DNA of 64,000 nucleotides from the NCBI RefSeq assembly GCF_032884065.1, contig NC_088883.1, positions 29,153,355-29,217,354 of the forward strand. Direction: 5' to 3'. Source of the stretch: Artemia franciscana. Its lineage: Eukaryota > Arthropoda > Branchiopoda > Anostraca > Artemiidae. Positions 10,286-22,680 of this stretch are shown piece after piece (position 1 is the first letter of the stretch; the number at the start of each line of letters is the position of its first letter). The translations under genes and the position numbers were made by a program. The notes below the pieces were generated by a model. The model was not told the origin of the DNA. It did not search any database and saw only the letters and a program-made list of their open reading frames with translations.

Positions 10286-12110
10286 TCTGCTGATTCCATT
10301 GGTGCACTTTACATTTTGATCATACGCTATTTTTCAGGAGATCCAGGCTTTTATTCGAAATCACCTTAAATTTGTTTTCGCAATAAACTTTTATTTTTAA
10401 GAGTACTAGAAACTATATATGCCATTCTTGATGGCAATCAGTGTCAAATGGCAATTCTTCATCGTTAGGCTTTTTTCTTAAATGTGTTTTTCAACTTTTG
10501 GCTACTATAGGCTGTGGATAGCTCTTTACTAGGTAGCAGCTACTGCTTATACCATTTGAGGCATATAGGCTACCATTTGAGGTATATGACGGTGTTATAG
10601 ACTTTTTATACACTTAAACTAGCGGTTGTAGAGCATTGCTCACATCATCTAAATGATAGTAAGGAAATAGGTTCTGTTTTGAGGGGGGGGGTGGTCTTTT
10701 ATACCTGTTTTCTCAAATTTTTCATGAGTTATGTTTTGATGAGCTGAATGAACACTTGGAGATTATAAATTTAACTTCTGACCTTTCTCCATTAAGAAGA
10801 ATATGTATATTTGGATTAATATATAATTTGGATTAAGCCACCCTCATTGCTGAGGTGAAGGTTTATTTTGTAAAATCATACTTTGCTTCGAAAATTGGGG
10901 TTTCGGGGTGCAGTGGCCCTCCTCATATTTAAGAATGCTTACCGGGCTTACCGGTGTGTGGTAAGCCCTGGTTATGGTACTAAAAACTAACAAAATTAAA
11001 TAGAAAAGTTTCTATAATGTAAAAGTTTTATTGAAACTTAAATGAACAAAAATTAATAGAAATATGAGGTATTTGCTTCTTTTTTATTCCCCAATCTTCA
11101 CACTAAGTTTGAAGTTTTCTCCCGAAAGCTTAATGGACGGTCGATCATCCACAAGGTCAATTGGAATGGAATAAAAAGTTGTTTTTTAATTCATCAAGAA
11201 CAGTAGAGCATATTCAGTGCAAGCTTGCTTTAAACACAAAGTTTTCAGTGCAAATATTCTGAAAGGCAGTCATTAATTAGTTACATATAAATTAATTAGT
11301 TGAACTCATAAATGCTTTCAACACAGCATTTATAAGACTTTAACACGAAGAGCGGAGGGTTGAGGGTAGAGCTTCTGTAGGTGAGTCCGCTTACCTACAG
11401 AACAAATAGTGTACGTTTGAAGTTTTGACGAAACTCTTTTTTGTGTTTGAAAAATATTATTTTTTTTTTAAATTTTGATTGTAATCAAGTAATGAAGCTA
11501 AACTAGTGGTCTTTATCTACAAATAATTTAGATTATGATTTTTGGCTGCTATGCAATTCATTACGAAACTTGTAAGATTTATAAGATTAAGAAACAGAGG
11601 TGACTGACAACCAAAAAAAAAAAAAAATAATAAATAAATTAATTCAAGTAGAATTTACAGTCAGTTTGGAAATTTTTCATATTTTTGCTTCTGTTTTCAT
11701 ATCAATTTATTTGATTTTATTTATTTTCAAATTTGAAATGAATCCACGGCGAAAAGCTAAACTTTGCTAATTTAATCGACCTAACTAAATATTTTTTCTA
11801 CTTTTAAGTATTTTGTATATGAAACCTAATTCATTTGGAGCCACGTTCTACTTGCTCTCTTTAATATACTCTTTAGCAATCGCTGCTTTTTACTTTTATT
11901 CTATTCAGCATCAAAGTGACATAACGACTTAAAAGGTTTGAAAATAATATTATCTCTGTTAATAATCTAAGTATTGAGAAAGATATGGATTATAAGGGAA
12001 ATATTTTACACCTTAATCTTGTTTTTATTCGTTTCTTGACCTTTCATTATTATGCAATTTCTTATCAAAGCTATCTGATTGCTTAAAAGATTAGGAAATG
12101 ATTAAAAACA
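10286..12110. other. No gene recognised
   Basis: AT-rich intergenic sequence. No coding exon, RNA gene or clear repeat boundary is visible, apart from short A/T tracts such as 11612-11630. Confidence 0.5.
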
Positions 12111-12119
12111 TATAAAAAA

Positions 12120-12445
12120 TTCTTTCAGGTATGTATTAAGTCCTGGGTAAAGAAGGTAAAGAATACAGTTTTGGACTTTACAGTCCCTACTGGCGGTGCT
12201 GATATCCGTTTCTCGGGAAGTGCAACGGGGAGCTGGAGGCCAACCATCCTGTGCTTTCGCACACACTTCCTGTTTACCTTCCCTAGATAACTCCAGGTAC
12301 CCATATAGAGCTGGGGCACCTCTGTATGAGCTTACGGAGTAACGCCACTGACCCCCGTCCCAAACCAAATAATTGGTACAGTAGCATCGATCCCTTGCTC
12401 TCTTGGACAAAGGATCCTAAATCCTGCGCACCAATCCACTGACCT
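12120..12445 (-). repeat. SINE-like repeat with tRNA-like head
   Basis: On the minus strand the head reads 'gtcagtggattggtgcgc' (A-box-like), and about 45 nt on comes 'gggatcgatgc' (B-box-like). These resemble the internal promoter of a tRNA-derived SINE. A body containing 'ctggagttatctaggg' and 'gtgcgaaagcacagg' follows. A related copy lies in the opposite orientation at 12535-12815. The tRNA-like reading is an inference from box spacing only. Confidence 0.5.
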
Positions 12446-12534
12446 ATTCCTACTTATGAAATTTTTCGGGTCCTTTTTAAAGGGAACCAAAAAAGCCATC
12501 CGAGCCGATTAGTTAACGAGCTAGACTTAAAATG

Positions 12535-12815
12535 CTTTATTCGTAATTACTAGAGTTGTAGTTCGAGTATCGCTGGTCATTTGGTTTGGAATGGGGGTCA
12601 TACGTGTGCGTCTTTAAGCTCAAACCAAGTTTTCCCAGCTCTAAATGGGTATCTGGAGAAGTGTGGGAAGATAAACAGGAAGGGTTTGCGAAAGCACAAT
12701 TTGGCTGATCCCCAGTCTTTCCCCATGGCACTTCCTAAATGAAGGGCTACGAAACGGAGATCAGCACCGCCAGGAAAGACTGTAAAGTCCAATATCGTAT
12801 TCTTTACCTTTACCA
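12535..12815 (+). repeat. SINE-like repeat, second copy, inverted
   Basis: It shares the body of the 12120-12445 copy in opposite orientation: 'gggtatctggagaagtgtg', 'gataaacaggaagggtttgc', 'gatcagcaccgccagg', 'gactgtaaagtccaa'. The two form a ~280-bp inverted pair with a ~90-bp spacer. Confidence 0.65.
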
Positions 12816-13059
12816 CACCTAAAAATGTAAGAAAAAAAAACTAAGAAAAAAGGTCCCTAATGACTTAAAAGATTGGAAACAATCCAAATCAATCAATCTG
12901 AAAATTAAAAAGTACATGTTTTATTCTTCTTTTAATATTTTTTTATCTAAGTTTGCTTACAAATCCATAGAATTTGTTAACAATGTCTGTTCACTTTGTT
13001 TGCAAAAATGTTCGAAATTATGCCTTTGACTTATTATGAAGTTAAACTAAAAAAATACA

Positions 13060-13300
13060 AGTTTTTCAACTAAAAATAAGGAGCAACATTTAAGCTTAAA
13101 TGAACTGAAATTATTTTGTACATGAGTCAGGCTGCCCCCTCCTCAATCCCTTGTTCTTTACCCTAAAGTTTCTTAGTACTTTAATATAGCCCCTTATTCC
13201 AGTTAAACTTTTTATTCCACAGGACTTCGTGCAAAAAGAACAAATTTTGCATAAGGAGCATAGTATTGAGGAAGGGGCAATTCCCCCCTCATGGTTGGAA
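13060..13300. repeat. R2 foldback, diverged
   Basis: 'ctcctcaatcccttgttctt' on the left and 'gcatagtattgaggaagggg' on the right are degenerate R2 arms. The flank 'aataaggagcaacattt' is also R2-like. Confidence 0.6.
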
Positions 13301-13439
13301 TAATTTTTATTCGGTAGAAATCCGACTCATAATGAAAGTTGCATAACTACTTATAAGATTAGGAAATATTTTTATCTTAGTTGTTAGTCTAAATATTTGG
13401 AAAGATCAGAGATATTCTGGCAAACTTTGCACATTTGAT

Positions 13440-14420
13440 ATTTTTTATTTTGCTTGTTTGTTGACGTTTTATTGCTCTACAATTCATTCAGGAAATGGTC
13501 AGATGACTCAAAAGATTAGAAAAATCCCGGGATATAAATTAGAAAAATATGAAAAAGTATTTCTTGTACATTATAAATATAAAACTGTCTATCAAGTTTG
13601 GCAGTTTCATTTTAAAAGGAGCTAAATAAGGAAGTAAATCATTCAGGTCTCAAATAGAAAAAATTCTTAGGGGATTTTAAAGATTAGGAATATGCCAAGG
13701 AAATAAATTAGAAAAAAATAAAAGAATATTTGCAGTAAATCCAGGTCAACACGAAAGTCGTCATTTTCCTTTTAAAGGGAAAAAAGAGAAAAATCTGCGC
13801 AGACATTTTTCCTATCACCTAAAATTAAACCTAAAATTGAAACAAAGGAAACAAATCAAAATATAATAAAGTCTTTTAGTAATGTTCAGTTTTGTTTACT
13901 TAAGATACACAAAGTCTCTTAGTCTTCTTAGTTTCAAAGTCTCTTAGTTTCACAAAAAGCCATCCGATTATTTTTAGTAGCTTCGTCTTAGTCTGAGTTA
14001 AAAAAAAAAAAAAAATCAAAGCAATTCATAGAAAAAGGTTGCCCGGTGATTTGGAAAATTAGAAATAAGCCAAGGAAAAAGATTCGAAGAAAATGTTAGA
14101 AAATCTTTTCGGTAAGTCTAATTCAACCAAAATAGTCGTTTTCCTTTTAAAGGGGATCAAAAAAGAATCAGAAAACTGCACAGAAACTAATTTTATAAGT
14201 CATTAAAATCTAATTAAAAACTAACATTTTGAAAGTAATAAGCCGAGAGAACAAAGAAGAGGATACAAAAAAGTCTTTTAGTTAAAATCCAAGTTTAAGA
14301 CTTCTTTATTTTGTCAGTTTTGTCATAGAAGGAGTTAAAAAGAATTAAAAATTCACAGAAAAATTACCTGGTGATATGAAACTAGAAATTAGCCAAAGAG
14401 ATAAATCAGAAGAAGAAGTT
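13440..14420. repeat. Degenerate tandem repeat region
   Basis: Motifs such as 'aaaagattagaaaaatcc', 'gaaataagccaaggaaa' and 'gtcgttttccttttaaaggg' recur about every 300 bp (13500, 13680, 14040, 14370). The copies are strongly diverged and no gene is seen. Confidence 0.5.
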
Positions 14421-14612
14421 TTAAGAGAAGAACAGTGAACTCTTAGAAAAGGTAGAGGATATGTCAACCGAATTTTCACTCTTAGGTTAATAATTGAGCA
14501 GTGCCTTAGTTGCCAAATATCTTTAGTCCTCAGTTTTATAGATTATGAACCAGCATTCGATTCTGTTAATAGAAGAGCTTAAGTAAAGGTTTTATCCTTG
14601 TAAGATGTCGTC
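14417..14612 (+). pseudogene. RTE reverse-transcriptase relic
   Basis: It parallels 3700-3890 of the RTE-like ORF2: 'gaagaacagtgaactcttag', 'aaaaggtagaggatatgtc' and 'cagcattcgattctgttaat' correspond to EEQCGFRKGRGC and AFDSVDR. It contains stop codons and is cut at both ends; an R2 copy follows. Confidence 0.85.
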
Positions 14613-14626
14613 TTTTATATGGATTA

Positions 14627-14922
14627 CATAAAAAAAAACTAGTTTTTGTAACTGAAAGTAAGGAGCGACATTAAAACTTAAAACGAACAGAAATTACTCC
14701 GTGTATGAAATGGGTTGTCCCCTCCGCAATCCCTCGCTCTTTACGCTAAAGCTTTTAATTGTATTAAAAAGCAGAATTGTGGCAAAGAGTCAAACTTTAG
14801 CGTAAAGAGAAAAGGATTGTGGAGGGGACAACCCATTTTATATACGGAGTAATTTCTGTTCGTTTTAAGCTTTAATGCCGCTCCTTACTTTCAGTTAAAA
14901 AACCTAGTTTTTTTATGTAATT
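14627..14922. repeat. R2 foldback element, well preserved
   Basis: The left part reads 'actagtttttgtaactgaaa' and 'ccctcgctctttacgctaaa'. The right part reads 'actttagcgtaaagag' and 'ctccttactttcagtt', then 'aaaaacctagttttttta'. The long arms are near-complementary around a ~40-bp centre. Confidence 0.85.
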
Positions 14923-15214
14923 TCTGAACGTTTTTGAATTAATACATGTTTGATTTTGGCTCTCCACATATAAATTATTAAAATGAAATTTGCTTATTAA
15001 TTCCTTTTTTGGCTAAATGGCTTTCTCTTAGTTTTGATCAGACGATTCTGAGAAATAAGAGATAGGAAAGAAGGCCTAGTTGCCATGCAACTTTTCGGTT
15101 ACACAAAAAGGCAACTATAAATTTTTATTTCTAACGAATTTTTCTATTAGTAAAAAATATACGTAACTTAAGAATTGTCTTACGTAACAAACTTTTATAT
15201 TCTTTAATTTTTAT

Positions 15215-15495
15215 TATGTATATGAGAGGGTTGGTACCCTCGTTAATACCTTGTTCTTTACACTGAATCGTAAGTTTTGTCCCAATTCTTTAAGAATGAC
15301 CCCTGAATCAGTAAGGCCGAAGAATAAATAGTTGAAATTACTAAAAATACTATAGCATAAAGAGCGAGGTATTTATCTCCTCCTAAATACCTCGCTCTTT
15401 ATGATAAAGCATTTTTAGAGCCCCTCATATGCGCAATCATCTCTGTTCGTTTTAAGTTTCAATGCTACTCTTTACTTTCAATTGAAAAAAAACTT
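15215..15495. repeat. R2 foldback element
   Basis: The central palindrome is formed by 'ataccttgttctttacact' and 'agcgaggtatttatctcctc', plus a further 'ctcgctctttatgat'. The right flank is 'ttaagtttcaatgctactc'. An R3 copy in minus orientation follows directly. Confidence 0.8.
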
Positions 15496-15534
15496 TTCCA
15501 TGTTTATTTTTTCATTGTTTTTTCATAGTAATTT

Positions 15535-16352
15535 TAGAAAATCCTGCGCCCTTTTCATTAAATTTCTGTTCCCCCATGACATTTTTCTCCATGGAAAGAT
15601 CCTCCCATATAGCCCCCTCCCCTCAGCTCCACCCCCAAAACCCCCAAAAAAATCCCCTGTAACCGACTGTACACTCCCAATAACCATTATTATATGTAAA
15701 CACAGGTCGAAGTTTGTACCTTGCAGCCCCTCCCCATGGGAATTTGGGGGAGTAAGTCATTCCCAAAGACATATTATGGTTTTCGACTATGCGAAACAAA
15801 ATGGCTATCTCAAAATCTTTATCTGTTGACTTCGGAGAAAAATGAGCGTGAGAGGGAGCCTAGGTGCCCTCCAATTGTTTTGGTCACTTAAAAAGGGCAC
15901 TAGAACTTTTCATTTCCGTTAGAATGAGCCCTCTTGCGACATTCTAGGACCACTTGGTCGATACGATGACCCCTGGGGAAAAGAAAAAAAAAACAAAAAA
16001 CAAACAAATAAACACGCACCCGTGATTTGTCTTCTGGCAAAAAATACGAAATTCCACGTTTTTGTAGATAGGAGCTTGAAAATTTTACTACAGGGTTCTC
16101 TGGTACGCCGAATGCCATGGTGTGATGTGACTTTTAGGGGGTGTTTCCCCCTATTTTCCAAAATAAGACAAATTTTCTCAGGCTTGTAACTTCTGATGAC
16201 AAAGACTAAATTTGATGAAACTTATATATTTAAAAATAGCATAAAAATCTTATTCTTTTGATGGATATTTTAGCATCAAAATTCCGTTTTTCAGAGTTTC
16301 GTTTACTGTTGAGCCGGTTCGCTCCTTACTACAGTTCGTTACCACGAACTGT
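15535..16352 (-). repeat. R3 dispersed repeat with terminal hairpin
   Basis: From 'gaaaatcctgcgcccttttc' through 'catattatggttttcgactat' and 'cattctaggaccacttggtc' to the terminal hairpin cagttcgt-tacc-acgaactg and 'tttga' at ~16350. The element end in its own 5'-3' sense is therefore TCAAACAGTTCG. Confidence 0.8.
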
Positions 16353-16659
16353 TTGAAAAGAAAATAATTCGGTATTTCGGGGCTTCTAACATTATTACTC
16401 CTTTGCAGAAGTTAGGCTCAAAATTGGAAAAGGATTATATTTTTTCTCTGGGCCCCATTCCACCCCGAAGTTCGTTTATTTTCCCGTTAGTTTTCACCTG
16501 TTTTCGCTTTATAGTTGTATTATCTCTTAGCAGTTCTTTCATTAGCTGAGTTATGGTTGTGGTATCTATGTTTTATCGCTCGTATAGTTATGTTGTTTTC
16601 AAATTATACTCCATAATAGAGAGGCTCCGAACACCCAGCATTGTATATTAGCTCTGAAT

Positions 16660-17106
16660 TTGACGTTTTTTTCTAACGTGACCAGATTCATCCTGCACCC
16701 TTTTCATTGAATTTTTCTTCCCCCATGACATATTTCACCAAGGAAAGATCCTCCCACATAGCTCCCTCCCTTCAAACCTACCCCCAAAACCAAAAAAGCC
16801 CCCCTGAAAACATCTGTAAACTTCCCAATAACCAACATTATATGTAAGCACTGGTCGAAGTTTGTAACTTGCAGTCCCTCCCCCAGGGATTGTGGGGGAG
16901 TAAGTCATCTCCAAAGACATAGTTAATACGGTTTTCGACTATGCTTAACAAAATGACTATCTCAAAATTTTGATCCGTTGACTTTGGGAAAAAAGTGAGC
17001 TCCAATTTTTTCGTTCACTTAAAAAGGGCACTAGAACTTTTCATTTCCGTTGGAATGAGCCCTCTTGCAACATTCTAGGACTACTTGGTCGATATGATGA
17101 ACCCTG

Positions 17107-17153
<47 letters not shown>

Positions 17154-17497
17154 ACGCACTCGTGATTTGTCTTCTGTCAAAAAATACAAAATTCTACATT
17201 TTTGTAGATAGGAGCTTGAAACTCCCAAAGTAGGGTTCTTTGATACGCTGAATCTGATGGTGTCATTTTCGTTAAGATCCTATGACTTTTAGGGAGTGTT
17301 TCCCCCTATTTTCCTAAATAAGGGAAATTTTTCTAAGGCTCGTAACTTTTGATGGGTAAGAAAAATATATATTTAAAATCAGCATTAAAATGCGATTCTT
17401 TTCATGTAGCTATTGATATCAAAATTCAATTTTTTAGAGTTTTGGTTAGTATTGAGCCGGATCGCTCCTTCCTACAGTTTGTTACCACGAACTGTTT
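16660..17497 (-). repeat. R3 dispersed repeat, second minus copy
   Basis: It shares 'catcctgcacccttttcatt', 'attctaggactacttggtc' and 'gagccggatcgctcctt', ending 'accacgaactgtttgatc'. It contains an A-run of about 46 nt at 17106-17151 where other copies have a short A-rich stretch. Confidence 0.8.
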
Positions 17498-17499
17498 GA

Positions 17500-17715
17500 T
17501 CATTTTCCTGGATTTGTTTTAAGAAGCACAGGAAAGGCAATGGGAGACCATGGAATCAAATGAGGGGGGGGGAGATCTCCTGGACCTAGATTATGCTGAA
17601 GATTTGAATATCCTAAATCCAAATGTGAGCTAAATGAATTGACTTATAGAGGTTTTGCGAGGACAGGGAGCTAGAATAGGTTTGAAATAAATGTTAAGAA
17701 GACGAAGTCAATAAT
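17500..17715 (+). pseudogene. RTE reverse-transcriptase relic (YADD region)
   Basis: It parallels 4033-4245: 'aggaaaggcaatgggagacc', 'atggaatcaaatgagg', 'ctagattatgctgaagattt' (YADD read as YAED) and 'aatgttaagaagacgaag'. It is broken by stops and indels. Confidence 0.85.
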
Positions 17716-17724
17716 TACTACTGC

Positions 17725-18435
17725 TACTAACAACTCACTGCAGAGCCAAGCCGCCCGAGGCCAACACAGCTACACATGCTCGTCCTCCTTTACATTCTAT
17801 TAAGAGTCTCAATCTTTACATTCTTCCTAGAAGTTCTCATTTTCTTTAAATCTTTTTTTATGACATAGTTCCACCCCAGACAAGGACGACCTGCTTTCCG
17901 TTTAGGCCTAGACGGTTGGCCAAAAAGGACAATCTTTGGAAATCAGTCATCCTTCATTTGGAGAACATGCCCTAACCATCTCAATCTTTCTTTCATTATA
18001 GCCCTAGAAAGCTGAATTGAACCACACTTTTTGTACAGCCTACTGTTTGAAAGTTATCAGTCAGCCAGGTACCCAGAACAATCCATAAGGAATTTCTCTT
18101 GAAAACATCTAATAAATCTTTATCCGCTTTTTGGAGCACCCATGCTTCAGAGCCATATTTGGTCAGTGTCATTACCATACCTTCCAATATCTTAGTTTGG
18201 GTTTGCAGACTTAATTTTCGTTTTTTCAAACTTTTTTTAGTTGTAAAAAAACAGCTTGAGCCTTGGCCTTTCTACTTTTAACATTTTCACTGCTCCCACC
18301 TTCATTTCTAATAATACTACCAAGGTAAGTGAAGCTGCCCACCGATCAATCTTTTCGTTACCCAACACAACCTTTTCTTCACTCATCCCTTGTCTTATCG
18401 ACTTATAATTTTCAAACCTATTTTAGCGCCCTAAA
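17725..18435 (-). pseudogene. RTE 3' end relic, inverted
   Basis: On the minus strand it reads from upstream of the KYGSEAW region (18229-18100: MVMTLTKYGSEAWVLQKADK) through LRWLGH-like text to the 3' end with an imperfect TAG tract (17725-17740). It lies head-on against the + relic that ends at 17715. Confidence 0.85.
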
Positions 18436-18439
18436 CTCG

Positions 18440-19552
18440 CCAAACCTGTAAAAGTTCATTCATTTTGCTCAAACTTTGTTTCATTTTTGATTGTTATTTT
18501 CAATTAAAAAAAACCTGCCTTTTTTAAATCTCGAAAAAATACAAACGGTTCTCAGCAGAAAACATTGAAATGCTGCTGATTTTGATTAGCCAAAAATAGC
18601 CAATAGTTTAATTTCCTTTATCCTGAGGCTTAGCCAGTGTAATTTCAAATCTAGATTTTTATGGTAAGCATTTATGTCATCGAAGCTTGTTTTTATATTA
18701 TCCAATGTTTGGAAAAAAATTGGGCAAAATACCCTTCATTACAATTTTCATTATTGAACTTGGACAAAGTGAAGAGTTAATTAGTTTAAATCAAAAAGAA
18801 AATTATCGGAGGTATCGAAATCATAATAACAAATATACAAAGTGAAAACTTCGATATATCGCTTAACCATATTATCGCCTAACACATCCAATAAGTTCGA
18901 TCAGTGGTTCGCTTTGGATGCATGGTCTAATTGTCTATAGGCAGTTTTGCCTCTGCATCGCATTTGTCAGTGTAGCGTTGATCAGCCATACAAGGATAGT
19001 ATGTGACGTAAATTATGCAATAAGGTACAAAATTTTTCTAGGTTTTTAACCGTAACTGAACTGGTAATGTCGGCAACTCTTAGCCAATGAGTATTCTGAA
19101 AATAATCATGTGACTTTATATGATGGGGGTTTAAAGTTTGTAACGTTTCGTTTTTGGACTCATATGTGCCCGTGGGTATTCTCCTAAAAGTATAGTTGAC
19201 CCAACATTCGTTTAGTTGTTGGTAGTATTCCAAGATTAACAATTAGACACCTTTTTCTAAGCCCTGACATATATGCTAGTCTGGAGTTAGTTCCCATGCA
19301 AATTGGCTCACGAAGAACGATCTACACGTGCCTATAGATGTCTAGCTATCCACCGGAGAGCAAAATATACCTAGGGATGATTGAGTTGGGAGCCCTTCTT
19401 CTGAAACTTCTATTGCTACGAATGGAGCCTTCCCTCTACGCTGGCGATGCTGCCAAGTAACACCTTTAAATGAAGTCAAGTCAACAATTTTTCTGAAAGT
19501 TTGAGCTGAGAAAATGAAGTTTGTTTTTAAGTCTTTTCTTCTTTTTTTATAG
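18440..19552. other. No gene recognised; intron or flank of channel gene A
   Basis: Two open frames on the minus strand (18982-19242 and 19342-19599) carry no motif I recognise. The second overlaps the antisense of the M1 exon. No ligand-binding-domain exon of gene A was found here. Confidence 0.45.
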
Positions 19553-19708
19553 GATATGGATATAGCCAACTGGTCCTTGAATTCGTTCTTCAGAGGCAAT
19601 TCGGCTATTATATACTCGATTTTTATGTTCCAGCAATCTTTATCGTCATTCTTTCTTGGGTATCATTTTGGATCGACCCTGGATCGGTCCCAGCTCGCGT
19701 CACATTAG
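19553..19708 (+). CDS. Cys-loop anion channel gene A, exon with M1 and start of M2
   Basis: After the acceptor ctttttttatag the exon encodes YGYSQLVLEFVLQRQFGYYI, then LDFYVPAIFIVILSWVSFWI and DPGSVPARVTLG, followed by the donor g|gtaatt. This is the pre-M1/M1/M2 start of a pentameric ligand-gated channel: QRQFGYY precedes M1, SWVSFWI ends it, and PARV is the anion-selectivity signature at the inner mouth of M2. The protein would be a plasma-membrane chloride channel subunit gated by a neurotransmitter or other ligand. The exon is 156 nt; it starts by completing a codon with two bases and leaves one base, and the next exon completes that codon. Exons for the ligand-binding domain were not seen upstream and should lie outside the window. 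The ligand cannot be named from this half. Confidence 0.92.
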   Translation, partial: DMDIANWSLNSFFRGNSAIIYSIFMFQQSLSSFFLGYHFGSTLDRSQLASH

Positions 19709-20560
19709 GTAATTACTTTTTCTTACCCTTAAAGGTTCATTCACACTAAGCCATAAAGCATTGCATATTAGTATGACTTATGACATTAAATGTCAATGGT
19801 TATACTTATCGTAGCGTAACTTCATCACTAACCTTAAAAAATACGCACGTAGTGTGAAAGCTGCTTAGTAGGAAAATAAAAATAAAGAAATTAACCACTT
19901 CTTAGACGAGACATTCTTTAATATCTAATTTTAGTCAAATAGTATGCTAAGGAAAATTAATGGGGAACATATTTTACACATTCTATAATTACATTTCACA
20001 ATTTTCTGGTAAAGAAAAGTCTCTAATGGATGTTTTGTAGTCTTTCTAGCAATTTTGAAGTCACTTTTCGTCGCTATTGGACAATTTTTCAGATCCTAGG
20101 AATCATGACATATTTTGGGAAATTAAACAACCATTCAGTTTTATTTCCCGCTTTTGCAAAAATACGCCCTTTACTGTTTCTGTATTTTGATGAATAAGTT
20201 TCCTGCTTCAATTGTTGGGTACCATCACAGTTTATGGAAGTTCAAAAGCAGCAAAATAATGAAATTGTTATTATGTTATATCCATAAAGTGTCTATGTCT
20301 TGGGTTTTGAAAGTCAATTCCAGTCTCATTAAATCTCATTTCCCTTTCTCCGTGGTGCCCGGATTTCGACCTAGTATATATCCATAATTTACTTTTTTTT
20401 TACTTTTCATATTATCATTGCGAAAAAAATCTCAATAACTAATAAGAACTAAAAATAATTAAAAATGGTAAATAATGGCGATTTAAAGTGTTTCTAAACT
20501 GCCAGTAATTGAGTCTTTGTTAAAATTTTAAACTATCATGTGAATACATTTTCAGCTATC
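19709..20560. other. Intron of gene A, no feature
   Basis: AT-rich intronic sequence. The small open frame at 20154-20387 has no recognisable motif. Confidence 0.5.
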
Positions 20561-20569
20561 TGTACGAAG

Positions 20570-21060
20570 ATCTAATCTATTAGTCTAGAAAACTGCGATT
20601 TGATCTCAAACAAGTTGCTATACTAAGTATTCTTTCACTATTCAACTAAAAAAACTTTGCTGATCCCGAATCCAAAAAGGTAACCGTTATAGCTCTTCTA
20701 TAAATTTGAATTTTTCTTAGGTTGAATTTGAGGTTGAGGTAAAAAATGTTGGTTGAGTAAATACCATCAAATGTCATTTATGCGCTTTTTTTCGATGAAA
20801 CTAAATGTTGAAAGTCAAAAGAATTGCTTGGGCCTTAAAACTTTGAAAGATAGAGTGAGGCTGGGGGAGAGGTAATAGGCTAATGGTGAAAAAAGGAATC
20901 AACCTCAAACAAACTGCAATACAAATGAATCTTTTACTATCCGACAAAAAAAAATTGTGCTGATTCCGAATCCGAAAAGTTTGCCACTTTAGCTTTTCTA
21001 GAAATTCGAGCTTTCTTAGGTTGAGGGTGAATTTCTTATGTAAAAAACACCCTCCGGAAA
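20570..21060. repeat. Intronic repeat, inverted relative to 22130-22680
   Basis: Two related stretches, 'ctttgctgatcccgaatcc' at ~20655 and 'tgtgctgattccgaatccg' at ~20956, each continue into 'ttcttaggttga'. Complementary versions occur at 22250 and 22580. Confidence 0.65.
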
Positions 21061-22129
21061 AGACGATTCCAAATCTAGGATGGGGTTTTAGGGGGTTTTA
21101 TTTAAGATCCCTAATACATCAGAACATTATAACAACTTGAATTGAAGATGGAAAGGGTAAAGTTGTCACCCAGGCAAATTTGAGCTACATAAAAGATTGA
21201 CTTTGTCGAAAATGGTCGTTGTCCCCGAGTTTCGAAAGGATTTTTGCGTCTTCGATTCTCTGGCTGAAAATTTTAATTTCTAACTCATAATGTTTGCGAT
21301 AGATACAGAGGTAGATTTGAAGTACAAGAATTAACAAAAAATCGGACTTGTCAATTGAAAGTAGAATAATTTCTGGAAATTTTAACAGAATCGTTAAAGT
21401 TATTATTTCAACTGCAAAACTGTTATACTTTCTGAGTAATAACTTTAATTTCTTAAATTCAAATTAGAAAAATACCTGAAAATTTTAAAATTAATTTTCT
21501 GGCAAAGGTTTGCGGTAGATACAGCGGTAAATTTGAGGTAAAAGTAAAAATCTAATTTGTCAAGTGAAACTAGAATAACTCCTAAAAATTTTGACAAAAT
21601 TGCTAGATTTATCATGTAAACTGCAAAAATATAAAACAATTTATAATTGCAAAACAGTTGGTGCCGGAAACCTTGAAGACGAATGTAGCGAAGAAGAAAA
21701 CCAAATTTTGAATAGCTTTGCCACTATCCAATGAATCTCTGTGTTACTGTGATTTTTATCTGCCTTACGTAGTTGATCTCTGTCTTGCGCTATATCTGAG
21801 TATGCTGATCCCTTTTTTGGAACTACTGTTTTGTCTCAGCTAAGAGAAGCTCTTTAGCAGAATGTTTTTTGTTGTCGCCAAATATGCGTTTCAACTTCCC
21901 CTCGTCCTCCTCATTCATACTCACTTTTACAAAACTGAGGTTCCAGGCATACATCACTTTACCTGGATCCAGTCTTGGTTGTTACCAAGGCATGAGGCTG
22001 CAAATGTTTTGCCATAGGCCAAGTTTAACATACACCTGCCAGTTGAACCTACTCCCCAACCTCACACACTCTCAAAGCTTTAAGCCCCAAACAATTCCTT
22101 TGACTTTAAACATTTAGTTTCATGTTCAT
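21061..22129. other. Intron of gene A, no gene recognised
   Basis: It contains two diverged copies of a ~180-bp stretch around 'cggtagatacagcggtaaattt' and 'gatagatacagaggtagat'. The frame at 21869-22117 shows no motif. Confidence 0.4.
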
Positions 22130-22680
22130 CAGCAAAAGAGGAGTCAAGAAATGACATACCTGATCACATTTGCTGGTATTTACTCAATCATCATTTTTTG
22201 CCTCAAATTCAACTTCAAAAAACTAAAATTTGTGAAAGAGCTAGAGTGGCAAGCTTTTCGGATTCAGAATCAGCAAACATTTTTTGGCCGGGTAGTTAAA
22301 GAATCATTTGCATAGGAATTTTTTTTAGGTTGACGTCTTTTTTTCACAATTCTCCTAGAGCCTCTCCTCCAGCTTCAATCTCTTTCAAAGCTTTAAGCCC
22401 CAAATAATTATTTTGACTTTAAACATTTAGTTTCACGTTTATCAGCAAAAAAGTGTAGAAATGACATATCGAATCACATTTTCAAGTATTTACTCAATCA
22501 ACATTTTTAGCCTCAACCTCAAATTCACCTAAAAAAAACTCAAATTTGTGAAAGAGCTAGAGCACTATACTTTTTGTATTCACAATCAGCACATAATTTT
22601 GGGTCGGGTAGTGAAAAAATCACTAGTATAGCAATTCGTTTGAGGTTGACCCCTTTTTTTTACAGTTTTCCTAGACAATC
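22130..22680. repeat. Intronic repeat, two copies inverted to 20570-21060
   Basis: 'gtatttactcaatcaacatt', 'gtgaaagagctagag' and 'cagaatcagcaaacattttt' are complementary to the 20570-21060 motifs. The two copies here start at about 22130 and 22430. Confidence 0.65.

Noticed and set aside
18982-19599. Two minus-strand frames before the M1 exon, considered as exons of another gene
   Set aside because: No motif, no consistent splice sites, and one overlaps the antisense of a certain exon.
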